Assembly (NCBI GenBank): GCA_910588545.1
Contig: CAJUOU010000001.1
Span: 186,001-250,000, forward strand
DNA: 64,000 nucleotides
Direction: 5' to 3'
Origin: an uncultured Christensenellaceae bacterium
Lineage (GTDB): Bacteria > Bacillota > Clostridia > Christensenellales > UBA3700
In this document: positions 42,713 through 51,152 of the stretch, in pieces
Position numbering within the stretch: the first letter of the stretch is position 1
How the letters are laid out: the number at the start of each line of letters is the position of its first letter
Made by a program: the position numbers and the translations under genes
Notes under the pieces: generated by a model
Databases searched by the model: none
Seen by the model: only the letters and a program-made list of their open reading frames with translations
Told to the model about the DNA's origin: nothing

Positions 42713-43600
42713 TTATAGTTTGTTGCGATAATTGTATTTGCGTAAAACTTGTTTTTTTCGTTGTGAACTTACTTCGGTATAAATTTGGGTGGTGGATACG
42801 CTTGCGTGTCCTAGTAATTCCTGTACGGAACGTAAATCCGCACCATTTGAAAGCAGATTTGTTGCAAAAGTGTGTCTTAAGTAATGCGGGGTAGATTTTG
42901 CATTTATATTTGCCAATTTTGCATATTTTTCATAAATTTTTTCAATAGATTGTGAGGAAAGTTGCGCATTGTAGCGATTAGTAAATAGATAAATTGTTTG
43001 TTTTTGGGATTTTTGGAGTTTTAATAAAATGGAAATTCTTTGCCAAGTAATAGGGGAGGAAATGTAAATAAGGCGTTGTTTTCTGCCTTTTCCGTGAATT
43101 AAAATTGTGCGTTCTTGAGTTATTATATCATCGAATTTGATTGCCGAGGCTTCTGCGATGCGTATTCCTGTGGAAACCAACAAATCAATAAGTGCGGCAT
43201 CACGTATAAATTGCAATTTTTTAAATAAAGATAAATGCGAAATGTCTGCCTCAAAACAATTTAAAAGTTTTTTTACTTCGGTTACCGATAGCGTTTTTGG
43301 GAGTTTGCTTTCCTTTTTAAACTTTATTTTCAGATTGTCAAAAGGGGAAGTCGTTATTTGCTTTTGAGTAATCAAATAATCATAAAAGTTGTTCAATGTT
43401 ATAATTTTACGCCTTATTGAAGTATCTTTTAATTTAAGTTTATCTGTTAGGTATCCAAGATAAGAACAAATGTCAGGGGCTAAAATGTTAGGCTCAAACA
43501 ACATAAACTGCTTTAAATCAAGATAATAAGCCGCTAATGTATTGTTAGAAAGGTTTTTTGTAACTTTGATAAATGAAATATATTCATCGATAATATTCAT
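42713..43600 (-). CDS. tyrosine recombinase (XerC/XerD-like)
   Basis: The start is the ATG at 43600-43598 with AAAGGAG upstream; the frame is open further but lacks a ribosome site. The 295-residue product has an N-terminal SAM-like DNA-binding domain (FIKVTKNLSNNTLAAYYLDL) and the catalytic residues of the family: Arg in STGIRIAEASA, Lys in HGKGRKQRLI, His-x2-Arg in PHYLRHTFAT, His in LLGHASVSTTQIY, with the Tyr in that last motif. Its length and lack of extra domains fit a chromosomal Xer recombinase and not a phage integrase. No dif-like site was recognised nearby. No island boundaries adjoin it. Confidence 0.87.
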   Translation of the reverse strand: MNIIDEYISFIKVTKNLSNNTLAAYYLDLKQFMLFEPNILAPDICSYLGYLTDKLKLKDTSIRRKIITLNNFYDYLITQKQITTSPFDNLKIKFKKESKLPKTLSVTEVKKLLNCFEADISHLSLFKKLQFIRDAALIDLLVSTGIRIAEASAIKFDDIITQERTILIHGKGRKQRLIYISSPITWQRISILLKLQKSQKQTIYLFTNRYNAQLSSQSIEKIYEKYAKLANINAKSTPHYLRHTFATNLLSNGADLRSVQELLGHASVSTTQIYTEVSSQRKKQVLRKYNYRNKL

Positions 43601-43727
43601 TATTTTTCTCCTTTGGATTGATATATGTTGCATATTATACCATAAATTTAACAAAATTTATAAAAAAACTGATAATATTGTATTAAACAGCTGTAAGTAG
43701 TTGCAAAGATAAAGTAATTATGCTATA

Positions 43728-43756
43728 TTGGCAATAATTGATGGTTATATTATATT
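43728..43756 (+). promoter_or_regulatory. possible promoter of the lipoprotein gene at 43837
   Basis: TTGGCA (43728-43733), 17 bp, TATATT (43751-43756). Confidence 0.45.
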
Positions 43757-43836
43757 ATGTTAGAATGGAGTGTTTTTCGTTTAAATATAAGTAAAATAGC
43801 TTTCAAAATACTAAAGATAAAACATTGGAGAAATTC

Positions 43837-44502
43837 ATGAAAAGAAGGTTTGTTATGGTAATAGCAATCGTCATGGTTGCCATTGCCATGATTATGCTGT
43901 TGGGCGGATGCGGGGAGAAAGTAGCCAATCCGTCTGATTTTATGGGCAAGTGGTATAAGACGGATAAAAAGAGTTGTTATGACGGTAGCGGTAATGAATA
44001 TTATTACAACGGAAATAGAGTATTGTTTATATATAGGGATATAGAAAACGAATACGAAACACAAATAATATATGAGGTGTTGGAAGATAGGTACAACATC
44101 TATACGGGAACAAGTGAGGGAATAGAAGAATACGAATGGACGGCAGAGAGCATAAGCTTTAAAGATTATGAGGAAATGAATGAAGAGGAGTTTGATATAA
44201 GAAAGCTGTTTGCAAGAGATTGCTGCCCGAGGGAAATAAAGGAATTGATAGAGCCGATAAGCGAAGAAATATTGTTAAGTTTGTTTGAAGAAAAAGAGGG
44301 ATGGTATACAGCAGTAACGGAGATATACGACTATGTAAGTATAAAGGTAACAGAAGAAGAGTTGTATGTAAGATTAAATAACACTGCTACAGATGAGTAT
44401 GACTATGAGTTTGTGCTAGATAGCAAAGAGATATTTATACCAGACGCAGCAAAAGAAACGTTGAAGGATAAGCAAGCAAATCAATGCTATATTAAAAATT
44501 AA
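43837..44502 (+). CDS. small lipoprotein of unknown function
   Basis: The ATG at 43837 follows GGAG by 6 bp. The 221-residue product has a signal peptide and lipobox ending LLGGCGEK (about residue 25). The mature part starts NPSDFMGKWYKTD, a pattern seen at the start of lipocalin-like beta-barrel domains in Clostridial lipoproteins, then becomes very rich in Glu and Tyr (EEYEWTAESISFKDYEEMNE). No catalytic motif is visible. A strong terminator follows. The family is not recognised. Confidence 0.75.
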   Translation: MKRRFVMVIAIVMVAIAMIMLLGGCGEKVANPSDFMGKWYKTDKKSCYDGSGNEYYYNGNRVLFIYRDIENEYETQIIYEVLEDRYNIYTGTSEGIEEYEWTAESISFKDYEEMNEEEFDIRKLFARDCCPREIKELIEPISEEILLSLFEEKEGWYTAVTEIYDYVSIKVTEEELYVRLNNTATDEYDYEFVLDSKEIFIPDAAKETLKDKQANQCYIKN

Positions 44503-44525
44503 TAAAATAATACTAGTATACAATG

Positions 44526-44551
44526 AAAAAGGCAAAATTTTTGCCTTTTTG
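44526..44551 (+). terminator. intrinsic terminator after the lipoprotein gene
   Basis: aaaaaggcaaaa (44526-44537) pairs with ttttgccttttt (44539-44550). The stem has A- and T-runs at its ends. Confidence 0.85.
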
Positions 44552-44811
44552 TTATTTATAATTTAAATTTGCTAATTAATAATTATTATGTGACTATATA
44601 TATTTTTTTGCCATTGGTAAAAAACTTATGTTATAAAATTTGTTTGTGCAATTTCAAAAAAATGATATATATAGTCTAATTAATTTATTTTATATCTCTT
44701 AACAGCTTAGTTGTCTATGATTGTAAAGTAAGGGATTGTTTTGATAATTAAAATTTTTGCTGAAGAATTAATTTGATAGAGCAGTGGTAACCAAAACGAA
44801 TATTACATATT
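44552..44811. other. intergenic region without recognisable content
   Basis: About 260 bp of AT-rich sequence between convergent genes. I see no open frame, hairpin or promoter worth naming. Confidence 0.5.
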
Positions 44812-45372
44812 TTACATTGGTTTAAGATTTTTAGTTAATCTATCAACAATCCAAGCAAAGCGTTTTTCGCGACCAACATTTGTTTTTGCATCGAGATAAG
44901 CTTTTGTATATGTCCGCTTGACAGATTGAGACATTCCTTTAAAGTTTGTGTATGCAGGCTCGTAATTAGCTAAAAGTAAGGATAAATTTTCGATTTGTTC
45001 ATCGGTTATTACAGCTGCTTTAGGTGCATCCCATTGACCGTTTTGTTTAGCCTCATTTATTTTTTGTCTGCCGTAATCGGTCATAAGCTTATGTTCCTCT
45101 AGTTTAGCGGTCAAGGCCTTATTCTTTTCCGACCATTTGCTATTTGGTCGGCGTTTTGAAAAATATTTTTTATAAATTTTTTCGTCAATACTTTGCATTT
45201 GTCCGTCAATCCAACCAAAACACAATGCTTCCTCAAGGGCTTCTTCCGCTTTTAAAGTTTTTGGACCATTTGATTTCCCAAATAAAAGCCAAACGCCGTC
45301 ATCTGAAAGACAATTTTTGTATAGCCAATCTCTAAATTCTTGCCTGTCGGCAAATTGTAATATTGTACTCAT
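44812..45372 (-). CDS. YdeI/OmpD-associated family protein
   Basis: A 186-residue soluble protein with the family pattern: FADRQEFRDWLYKNC and DGVWLLFGK near the N-terminus, then EEALCFGWIDGQMQSID, KKYFSKRRPNSKWSEKNK, and a C-terminal part with KAYLDAKTNVGREKRFAWIV. The family is widespread and linked to bacteriocin protection in some reports, but the molecular role is not settled. A full AAGGAG ribosome site stands before the ATG. The gene is isolated. Confidence 0.87.
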   Translation of the reverse strand: MSTILQFADRQEFRDWLYKNCLSDDGVWLLFGKSNGPKTLKAEEALEEALCFGWIDGQMQSIDEKIYKKYFSKRRPNSKWSEKNKALTAKLEEHKLMTDYGRQKINEAKQNGQWDAPKAAVITDEQIENLSLLLANYEPAYTNFKGMSQSVKRTYTKAYLDAKTNVGREKRFAWIVDRLTKNLKPM

Positions 45373-45489
45373 AATATCACTCCTTTATGCTACGATTACA
45401 AATTAATTATATAATAAAAACATAAATTATGCAATATTAAAAGCAATTTTTATATTTTTAACTAATCATAAGTTACGTAAGATTTACGA

Positions 45490-45952
45490 GATGACGGCTA
45501 TATTATATATAAAATAAGGAAAGATTCTGAAAAAATAACAATCCCGATACATACGATGATGAGCCAATTATTAGTATAGGCAACTTAGTATTTTGCAATA
45601 GCGTGCTTACGATAGTAACAATCGGTAAAAATGTAATGACGATAGATAATAACGCATTTTCAGGATGTATTAATCTTGAAAATATAGCAATTCCAAACAA
45701 TGTGAAAAATTTAGGGGTTGGAGTTTTTAGAGATTGCAAAAAACTTACAAGTGTAACTTTACCAAATAGTTTGCAAGATTAGGCATGGTCATTTTTACAG
45801 GGTGCATAAATCTTGAAACAATTAATTTTAATGACACAAAAGCAGAATGGAAAGCCTATTCCAAAGTAAATTTGTGGGAATGGCAGGTAGGAGATTTTAT
45901 AGTAGTTTGCATTGACGGAAAACTTGATAAAAACGGTAATGAGACTGAATAA
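45490..45952 (+). pseudogene. decayed BspA-like LRR lipoprotein fragment
   Basis: Three pieces in different frames read as one LRR protein. The first is short (DDGYIIYKIRKDSEKITIP, about 45493-45550). The second, from about 45541, reads PIISIGNLVFCNSVLTIVTI, NAFSGCINLENIAIPNNV and KLTSVTLPNSLQD before TAG at 45779. The third reads GCINLETINFNDTKAEWKAY and VVCIDGKLDKNGN to TAA at 45950. The last piece closely parallels the end of the intact lipoprotein at 21958 (INFNGTMDEW and VICVDGKLNKDG). There is no start codon or signal peptide, so only a C-terminal remnant is left. Confidence 0.8.
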
Positions 45953-46008
45953 AATTTGAAATAAATCAATACATAAAAAGAGAATAAAGCAATCTATATA
46001 CGGCAAAC

Positions 46009-46037
46009 AAAAAACACGTCTTTGACGTGTTCTTTTA
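46009..46037 (-). terminator. bidirectional terminator
   Basis: aacacgtc (46013-46020) pairs with gacgtgtt (46024-46031) over a TTT loop. The T-run is best on the minus strand, where it would end the acetyltransferase transcript. Confidence 0.78.
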
Positions 46038-46095
46038 CGGTTCCTTTATGGAAGGGAAAAAGTAAACCAAAACAAAAAATCTGCGTAATCAAAAT

Positions 46096-46605
46096 TTAAC
46101 TTTTCATTACTTTTTCAAATCGGAAAAAATAATCTCCACCTATCATTTCATCGGGAATACTTGTATCCTTATGATACGGATTAAAAAATTCCACAGCGTG
46201 AAATCCAAGGCAGTTGATATAAAAATGCACATTCCTTTTTTCAAAATATGGTGTATATGTTTCCCATATTTTTGTTTGTGGATACAACCTTTCGATTTCG
46301 TCCCATATCATTTTACCGATACCTTTGCTTTGTATTCCTAATTTGACATATAAAAAATCCAAATGATTATGTTGCGTAAGTTCGTCAATAACAACGATGG
46401 CTCCGCCCACGATTTTTCCGTCTACTAACGCTGTATAAGCCGCTGAGCCTTTTGTAGATAAAGATTTGTCAATATCATTTTCAGGTAGTATTTCAACATT
46501 TAAATCATTAAATTTTTGCATTGCTCCATGTTGAAACGCTTCTTGCATATCTTTTTTGAATGTATAAATATCTTCATTTTTGAGTGGCATAAGGATAAAA
46601 TTCAT
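46096..46605 (-). CDS. GNAT-family acetyltransferase
   Basis: A 169-residue protein with the acetyl-CoA motif in FLYVKLGIQSKGIGKMIWDEI (strand, then Q-x-K-G-I-G), preceded by VDGKIVGGAIVVID and followed by TYTPYFEKRNVHFYINCLGF, a usual C-terminal layout for this family. The substrate is unknown. The upstream sequence on the minus strand has GGAGAG just before the ATG. A terminator lies 60 bp downstream. Confidence 0.85.
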   Translation of the reverse strand: MNFILMPLKNEDIYTFKKDMQEAFQHGAMQKFNDLNVEILPENDIDKSLSTKGSAAYTALVDGKIVGGAIVVIDELTQHNHLDFLYVKLGIQSKGIGKMIWDEIERLYPQTKIWETYTPYFEKRNVHFYINCLGFHAVEFFNPYHKDTSIPDEMIGGDYFFRFEKVMKS

Positions 46606-46905
46606 TTTTTATTCTCTCCATTAAATTATTGCTTGTTGTACATCCATTATACCAAAAACAAATACCTTTTTCAAGCGTGTTAGATATGTGAAATCGTAAT
46701 TTTGCACTATTGAGTGTTTAATAAAAGGAGAGTAGTGCTGTCGCGTTTTCATAATTAAATTTAAACTGTCTAAATCATTTTGACTTTCGTTATGCTAAAA
46801 CATTAATAAAAAGAGCAGTATAACTGCATCATCTTTGATATTACTCCTCATAATGACTAGTTTGCAATCACATTTCAATTTTATACTAAAATATTAACTT
46901 TGTAA
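46606..46905. other. intergenic region without recognisable gene
   Basis: About 300 bp, AT-rich, with stops in all frames. Only the hairpin at its left neighbour 46906-46946 is notable. Confidence 0.5.
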
Positions 46906-46946
46906 AATAAAACGAACCAATAATTTTCATTATGGTGCGTTTTATT
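46906..46946 (-). terminator. probable terminator of the small gene at 46983
   Basis: aataaaacgaacca pairs with tggtgcgttttatt with one mismatch. On the minus strand the stem is followed by a T-rich tract, 37 bp after the stop of the small gene. Confidence 0.6.
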
Positions 46947-46982
46947 CGCTAATGGCGGAGCGATAACAAGCTAAAATGAATT

Positions 46983-47216
46983 TCATTTGTTATCTATAAT
47001 AAATCTTCTCATTATATGTGGTCGAATTAAGACTTTCAAGACACATCCTTTTGGAGGTGGCACACTTCCCAATACATAGCCTACAGAATGTTTTCCATCT
47101 ATCGTTGTCACAACACTAAACTTTTTGAACACGATATGGTTTATAGATAAATTACCCATCTGAAAACTTCCTTCAGATTCAAAATCACAAATTTTCACTA
47201 TGGTTAATTTTTTCAC
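46983..47216 (-). CDS. small hypothetical protein (77 aa)
   Basis: A 77-residue frame starting with GTG at 47216 (MKKLTIVKICDFESEG), rather basic, no membrane segment. A CGGAAAA stretch 6 bp upstream is a poor ribosome site. The composition looks like protein, and a terminator-like hairpin follows, but it stands next to a clearly broken gene, so it may be another remnant. No family is recognised. Confidence 0.4.
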   Translation of the reverse strand: MKKLTIVKICDFESEGSFQMGNLSINHIVFKKFSVVTTIDGKHSVGYVLGSVPPPKGCVLKVLIRPHIMRRFIIDNK

Positions 47217-47267
47217 TGAATTTTCCGAGTTTAATCAATATCTTAATAAATATACCATACATTGCTT

Positions 47268-47686
47268 TTAGCAGTAACCACCAAAGGCAAATGTAAACAA
47301 ACCGCAAAAAATGCCGAACAAAAAGAATAAACTTCCACCAAAAATAACTATAATTTCGGTCTTGCCGTAGACAACTATTTGATTTTTACTATTAATATGT
47401 TTTTTTGTTTGCAAACCTTCATAATAAATCAGCCGCCCATCATTATACTCCAAATTGTTATAATGTGCGTTTGCCGTAATGTATTCGCCGTTTGATTGAA
47501 ATTCAAACAATACATCCATTTCTCTTTTATCATAATTGCATTCGACCGAAATTACAGTTGTGTTAATTTTTTTGCTGCTTTGAATTGTGCAAGTTTCACA
47601 AATCAGAAAATCAACATTCCAGAACCTACAATTATAAAAATACTGAAAAATATTCCGTAAAACAATTTTTTACCATTACTATTTAT
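47268..47686 (-). pseudogene. broken two-segment membrane protein (DUF3592-like)
   Basis: Two frames combine into one protein of about 139 residues. The first, from 47686, reads NSNGKKLFYGIFFSIFIIVG as a membrane segment and lacks a start codon (ATA where ATG would fit). A one-base frameshift at about 47601-47610 leads into LICETCTIQSSKKINTTVIS, then a soluble beta part (VLFEFQSNGEYITANAHYNN) and a C-terminal membrane segment ending in FGGYC. The order of segment, small extracellular beta domain and second segment resembles DUF3592 proteins. With a lost start and a frameshift it should be inactive. Confidence 0.65.
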
Positions 47687-47700
47687 ATTAAAATTATATC

Positions 47701-47984
47701 ACAAATAAACACGTTTTGAAAGTGTATGAAAATGCAAAAATATAACTTTAGCAATATAGAGAGTCACCTTTAAATTGATAATTAATTAATCCTTAGTTTT
47801 TTTTTGCGATATGCTAATATAAGTACAGTAAAGTTGATAAAAAGTAATTTTTGAGTAAGCAAAGTAAAAAAATGCTTAGAATAAAAATATGATGCAAAAT
47901 TCAAATAATATGTTATAAATGATGGATAATTCCAACATTGCAATGCCAATATTTAACTCTAATATTTCATTTAATTTTTACCAC
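47701..47984. other. intergenic region upstream of the TetR gene
   Basis: About 280 bp of AT-rich sequence with no convincing gene. It leads into the promoter and operators listed next. Confidence 0.5.
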
Positions 47985-48013
47985 TTGACAATTCCAATCT
48001 TTTATGATACTAT
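47985..48013 (+). promoter_or_regulatory. promoter of the TetR-transporter pair
   Basis: TTGACA (47985-47990), 17 bp, TACTAT (48008-48013). Transcription would start near 48020, inside the first operator. Confidence 0.78.
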
Positions 48014-48018
48014 TTTTA

Positions 48019-48055
48019 TGATAGACAAAGTATCAAAATGATAGTTAGGCTATCA
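48019..48055 (+). promoter_or_regulatory. tandem TetR-type operators
   Basis: Two 17-bp inverted repeats, TGATAGACAAAGTATCA (48019-48035) and TGATAGTTAGGCTATCA (48039-48055), share the arms TGATA and TATCA and have centres 20 bp apart, about two helix turns. They lie just downstream of the promoter and just before the TetR gene, so they are likely its autoregulatory sites. Confidence 0.75.
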
Positions 48056-48066
48056 ATGATGAAATT

Positions 48067-48669
48067 GTGAGTATGAAAGATATAAAAATTAATTTTATTT
48101 TAGACAAAGCGATTGCTTTATTTTTGGAAAAACCAATTTGTGATGTTACTATTCGTGATGTTGCCCAACACGCAATTGTGGGCGAGGCTACGATTTATCG
48201 TTATTTCGCTTCCAAGGAAAAACTACTTTGTGCAGCAGCGGCAAAACTTGAAAAAAGCATTTTTGAGCAATATTTTATTTTTCCGCAAAATGTAGATGGA
48301 TTTACTGCACTCTCACTTTTTTATGGTTGCTATTTAAAAATTTTCACTGAACGAAGGGAATTATTCCAATTCATTAATGGTTTTGATGCGTTTATGTTAA
48401 GCTTGGGCAGAACCGATGCTGACGACTATGCCATCGGCTTAGAACTCTTTAAATCGGCATTTGGTGATGCGTATTTTCGAGGAATTGAGGATGGCAGTGT
48501 TAAAAAATTATCTAATTGGGAAATATTCTATTATTCAACCGCACATGCTATGTTAGAACTTTGCAAAAAACTCTCTGCACCTAATATTGTAATTCAAGAC
48601 GCTTCTCATCAAAAAGAAAAGGAAATTGAAACTTTAATTGAAATAATATTAAATACTTTAAAAGTATAA
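48067..48669 (+). CDS. TetR/AcrR-family transcriptional regulator
   Basis: A 200-residue protein (GTG start at 48067; the ATG two codons later is also possible, and neither has a strong ribosome site). The N-terminal helix-turn-helix is FILDKAIALFLEKPICDVTI followed by VGEATIYRYFASKEKLL, the classic TetR pattern. The C-terminal ligand domain is all helical (FQFINGFDAFMLSL). Tandem operators precede it and a transporter gene follows 76 bp later. It probably represses both until a ligand, perhaps the transported compound, binds. Confidence 0.9.
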   Translation: MSMKDIKINFILDKAIALFLEKPICDVTIRDVAQHAIVGEATIYRYFASKEKLLCAAAAKLEKSIFEQYFIFPQNVDGFTALSLFYGCYLKIFTERRELFQFINGFDAFMLSLGRTDADDYAIGLELFKSAFGDAYFRGIEDGSVKKLSNWEIFYYSTAHAMLELCKKLSAPNIVIQDASHQKEKEIETLIEIILNTLKV

Positions 48670-48745
48670 CTTGTTTGTCTGACATAAACTTAAAAAAAGT
48701 CAAGGGGGGAATAGCGAACTTATTGGATAGTTCGATTGAAAAAGT

Positions 48746-50269
48746 ATGAAACAGTTAAGCAAAAAACAAATGTGGATATTTTCAGTTGGTCAACTTGGCT
48801 GGTCAATGCTAAGTGGTATTATCAGTGCGTGGTTAGTAACATTTTACCTACCAACTTCTAACGATTTGGCACAAAATGGTGCTATTCAATATATAACACC
48901 AGGGCTTATAATAGGCGGTTTTTTAACAGTTTTGGGTTTAATAACATCATTGAGCCGTATATTTGACGCAGTAACTGACCCACTTATAGCCTCGATTTCG
49001 GACAGAAGTAAAAACAAACGTGGCAGACGCATACCATTTATGCAATATGCTGCCATACCTTTGGCAGTAAGTACTGTTTTACTATTCTGTGCACCAGTAC
49101 CTGCTCAAAGTGGATGGAATATTGCTTGGATAGCAATATTTATTATACTTTTCTACTTGTTTATGACAATGTACTGCACTCCATACAATGCACTTATTTC
49201 TGAATTTGGTCAGACACAAGAGAACAGAATGTTTATCTCTACAGCAATCTCGTTAACCTACTTTGTTGGCACAATGCTTGCTTATACCCCTTTTGTATTA
49301 GCTGGTTTTTTGAGGGAAAGTGTTGGTTTCGCTTGGAGTTATCGTATTTGCTTTATAATTTTGGCAGTAATAGCAGCTATTTGTATGCTTATTCCTACAT
49401 TCTTACTAAATGAAAAAGACTTCGTTAATGCTCAACCATCTAATGTTAATATGTTTAAGTCTCTTGCTGCTACTTTCAAAAACAGCGATTTCCGCATCTT
49501 TACACTTTCAGATATTATGTACTGGGTAGGCTTAACACTATTCCAAACCGGCTTGCCATTTTATGTAAAAGTGTCAATGAACATAAGTGAATCATTCACA
49601 ATGATTTTTCTTGGCGGACTAACTGTGCTTTCAGCGATTTTCTATCCAATAGTATCTAAACTTGTTAAAAAATTTGGCAAGAAAAAGCTGACGATTGCAG
49701 GTTTCTTGGGCTTAGCACTCGCCTATATGATAGCAACGCTTATAGGTGTACTTGGCACAGCAGAAAACTCTGGACTTTTAGGAATAGGTGTTATTCCAGG
49801 CGTAGTCTTTGGTGTTTTAATTTGCATAATTGCTGCTTTTCCTATGGCATTGCTTGGTATAATACCACAATCAATTGTAGCAGATGTTGCCGAAGCAGAT
49901 GGCATAACTTCTGGTGAAAAACGTGAGGGTATGTTTTTTGCAGCTCGCACATTCGCAATGAAATTCGGTCAGTCGTTTGCTATGTTGCTCTTTACCTCAC
50001 TCGCAATAATAGGCTCTACACAAAATGCCAATAGTAATGATATAACAGCTTCAACACTTGGTATGACAATAGTTGGTATTGTAGCAGTTGTTTTCTGCGT
50101 ATTTGGTGCAGTTATACTATTGTTTTATAATGAAAAAAAAGTAATGAAAACTATCGCAAAGGAAGAACTAGTAAAAAATGAACTTACCCTAACAGAGCCA
50201 ATTGAGCAACCCGCAGTTGCTGTTGAAGAAACAACCATAATATCTGAGACAAAACACCACGAAGAGTGA
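48746..50269 (+). CDS. MFS / GPH-family sugar symporter
   Basis: A 507-residue protein with twelve hydrophobic segments. The glycoside-pentoside-hexuronide pattern is visible: SRIFDAVTDPLIASISDRS and KNKRGRRIPFMQYAA near loop 2-3, and MYCTPYNALISEF in the fifth segment. Loop 8-9 has a second basic motif (KLVKKFGKKKL). Such symporters take up glycosides with sodium or protons. The last 40 residues are a Glu/Thr-rich tail. A TetR gene precedes it; the small hairpin cgaact/agttcg (about 48715-48734) sits between a GGGGGG run and the ATG, with no ordinary ribosome site. Confidence 0.85.
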   Translation: MKQLSKKQMWIFSVGQLGWSMLSGIISAWLVTFYLPTSNDLAQNGAIQYITPGLIIGGFLTVLGLITSLSRIFDAVTDPLIASISDRSKNKRGRRIPFMQYAAIPLAVSTVLLFCAPVPAQSGWNIAWIAIFIILFYLFMTMYCTPYNALISEFGQTQENRMFISTAISLTYFVGTMLAYTPFVLAGFLRESVGFAWSYRICFIILAVIAAICMLIPTFLLNEKDFVNAQPSNVNMFKSLAATFKNSDFRIFTLSDIMYWVGLTLFQTGLPFYVKVSMNISESFTMIFLGGLTVLSAIFYPIVSKLVKKFGKKKLTIAGFLGLALAYMIATLIGVLGTAENSGLLGIGVIPGVVFGVLICIIAAFPMALLGIIPQSIVADVAEADGITSGEKREGMFFAARTFAMKFGQSFAMLLFTSLAIIGSTQNANSNDITASTLGMTIVGIVAVVFCVFGAVILLFYNEKKVMKTIAKEELVKNELTLTEPIEQPAVAVEETTIISETKHHEE

Positions 50270-50320
50270 TGACTAAGTGCTGAATACTTTTAAAATCGTG
50301 TAATATACAATAACTAATAC

Positions 50321-50356
50321 AAAAGCCAAGATTCCGTTAAGGTTTCTTGGCTTTTT
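50321..50356 (+). terminator. intrinsic terminator after the transporter gene
   Basis: aaaagccaag pairs with cttggctttt around an inner cc/gg pair and a small loop, followed by T's. Confidence 0.85.
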
Positions 50357-50359
50357 AAT

Positions 50360-50374
50360 TATATAATGCAAATT
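50360..50374. repeat. 15-bp direct repeat, left copy
   Basis: tatataatgcaaatt, identical to 51158-51172. The two copies bracket the gene-free structured block. AT-rich words of this size recur by chance in a window of this length, so the link is only suggestive. Confidence 0.4.
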
Positions 50375-50489
50375 TTACAATAACCATATTCCAACAAAGT
50401 GTTAATAATTTAATTTTAAAATAAAATAATCAACCTTTTTAAAACTGAAAAAACAAACAAAAACATAGCATAAAAGACTATTTGGCACT

Positions 50490-50694
50490 GTGGCGGGTGC
50501 TTGATAAAACGAGAGCGGTGCTATCGCACCGCTTAAAGCACCCACCACAAACTAAACTAAAAGAATAAAATTAGACATTTTTAATAAAACTATTTCCCAT
50601 AAAAAATATTGCTAACAAAGGCGACAACTGAAAATTGGGGTCGTGCATAAACTTGCCACGATTCCCCAATTTTTTATACAGTTGTCGCTTTTTT
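50490..50694 (+). ncRNA. candidate structured non-coding RNA ending in a terminator
   Basis: Two strong structures in gene-free sequence. First, gtggcgggtgctt (50490-50502) pairs with aagcacccaccac (50536-50548), one mismatch, and encloses the hairpin agcggtgc-tatc-gcaccgct (50514-50533). Second, gcgacaactg (50621-50630) pairs with cagttgtcgc (50679-50688), aaaattgggg with ccccaatttt, and tcgtg with cacga, forming about 25 bp that end in six T (50689-50694), an intrinsic terminator. The region is GC-richer than its surroundings. I looked for tmRNA, RNase P, SRP and 6S features and did not recognise any. No good promoter is visible upstream. Confidence 0.4.
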
Positions 50695-50991
50695 GTTGTA
50701 ATTATTTTGCAATATTAGTACAAGTTTTACAACTTTCTATAAGTTTTTAATAAAATACTCCGTGTAAATTTAGGGTTGAACACCTTATCAACTGCAAATT
50801 AAAATGTTAAAATTTCATTCTTGCGGTTTATGCGGAGTGATAAGAGCTATTGTAGTGTAAAGCGGTATAAAAAGAGATAATTAAGGGAATTTCCCGACTT
50901 GTGCGGGGCAATTACAAACCTGCACTAAAAAAGAGCCAAGAATGCTAGATTTTAGATTGTTAATGAAATTTTAGGACAACAATTCCATAGT
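50695..50991. other. gene-free sequence between the structured elements
   Basis: About 300 bp with no credible open frame. Small complementary segments occur (actccg at 50757 with cggagt at 50833; cccg with cggg near 50893-50906), so it may be part of a larger folded RNA. Confidence 0.4.
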
Positions 50992-51127
50992 GCTATTGAC
51001 TAAAACCTTTCTTGCGGTGCGTTAATAGGCAAATAAGGGCGAACGCAACAACCCGACTGATAGTCAGTCGGGTTTTGGTTTGCCTTTGGCAGTAACAGCC
51101 TAACACACCGCAATTCCAGTCAATAGC
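50992..51127. ncRNA. 136-bp nested inverted-repeat element
   Basis: Four nested stems can form at once: gctattgact / agtcaatagc (50992-51001, 51118-51127, perfect), ttgcggtg / caccgcaa (51012-51019, 51106-51113, perfect), gtta..ggc / gcctaac (51021-51030, 51098-51104), and acccgactga / tcagtcgggt (51051-51060, 51064-51073, perfect, three-base loop). No protein frame fits. It adjoins the 3' end of the HNH endonuclease gene. It may be a folded RNA on either strand or a small mobile element; I cannot decide. Confidence 0.4.
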
Positions 51128-51152
51128 CTTTTGCGGCATAAAGTTGTTTAGA

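Noticed and set aside
42713..43600. Prophage or integrative element around the tyrosine recombinase.
   Set aside because: No phage or conjugation genes, repeats or tRNA adjoin it and its domain layout is that of a Xer protein.
50490..51127. tmRNA, RNase P RNA or 6S RNA in the structured block.
   Set aside because: No tRNA-like ends, tag reading frame or conserved RNase P core could be recognised; only the folding is supported.
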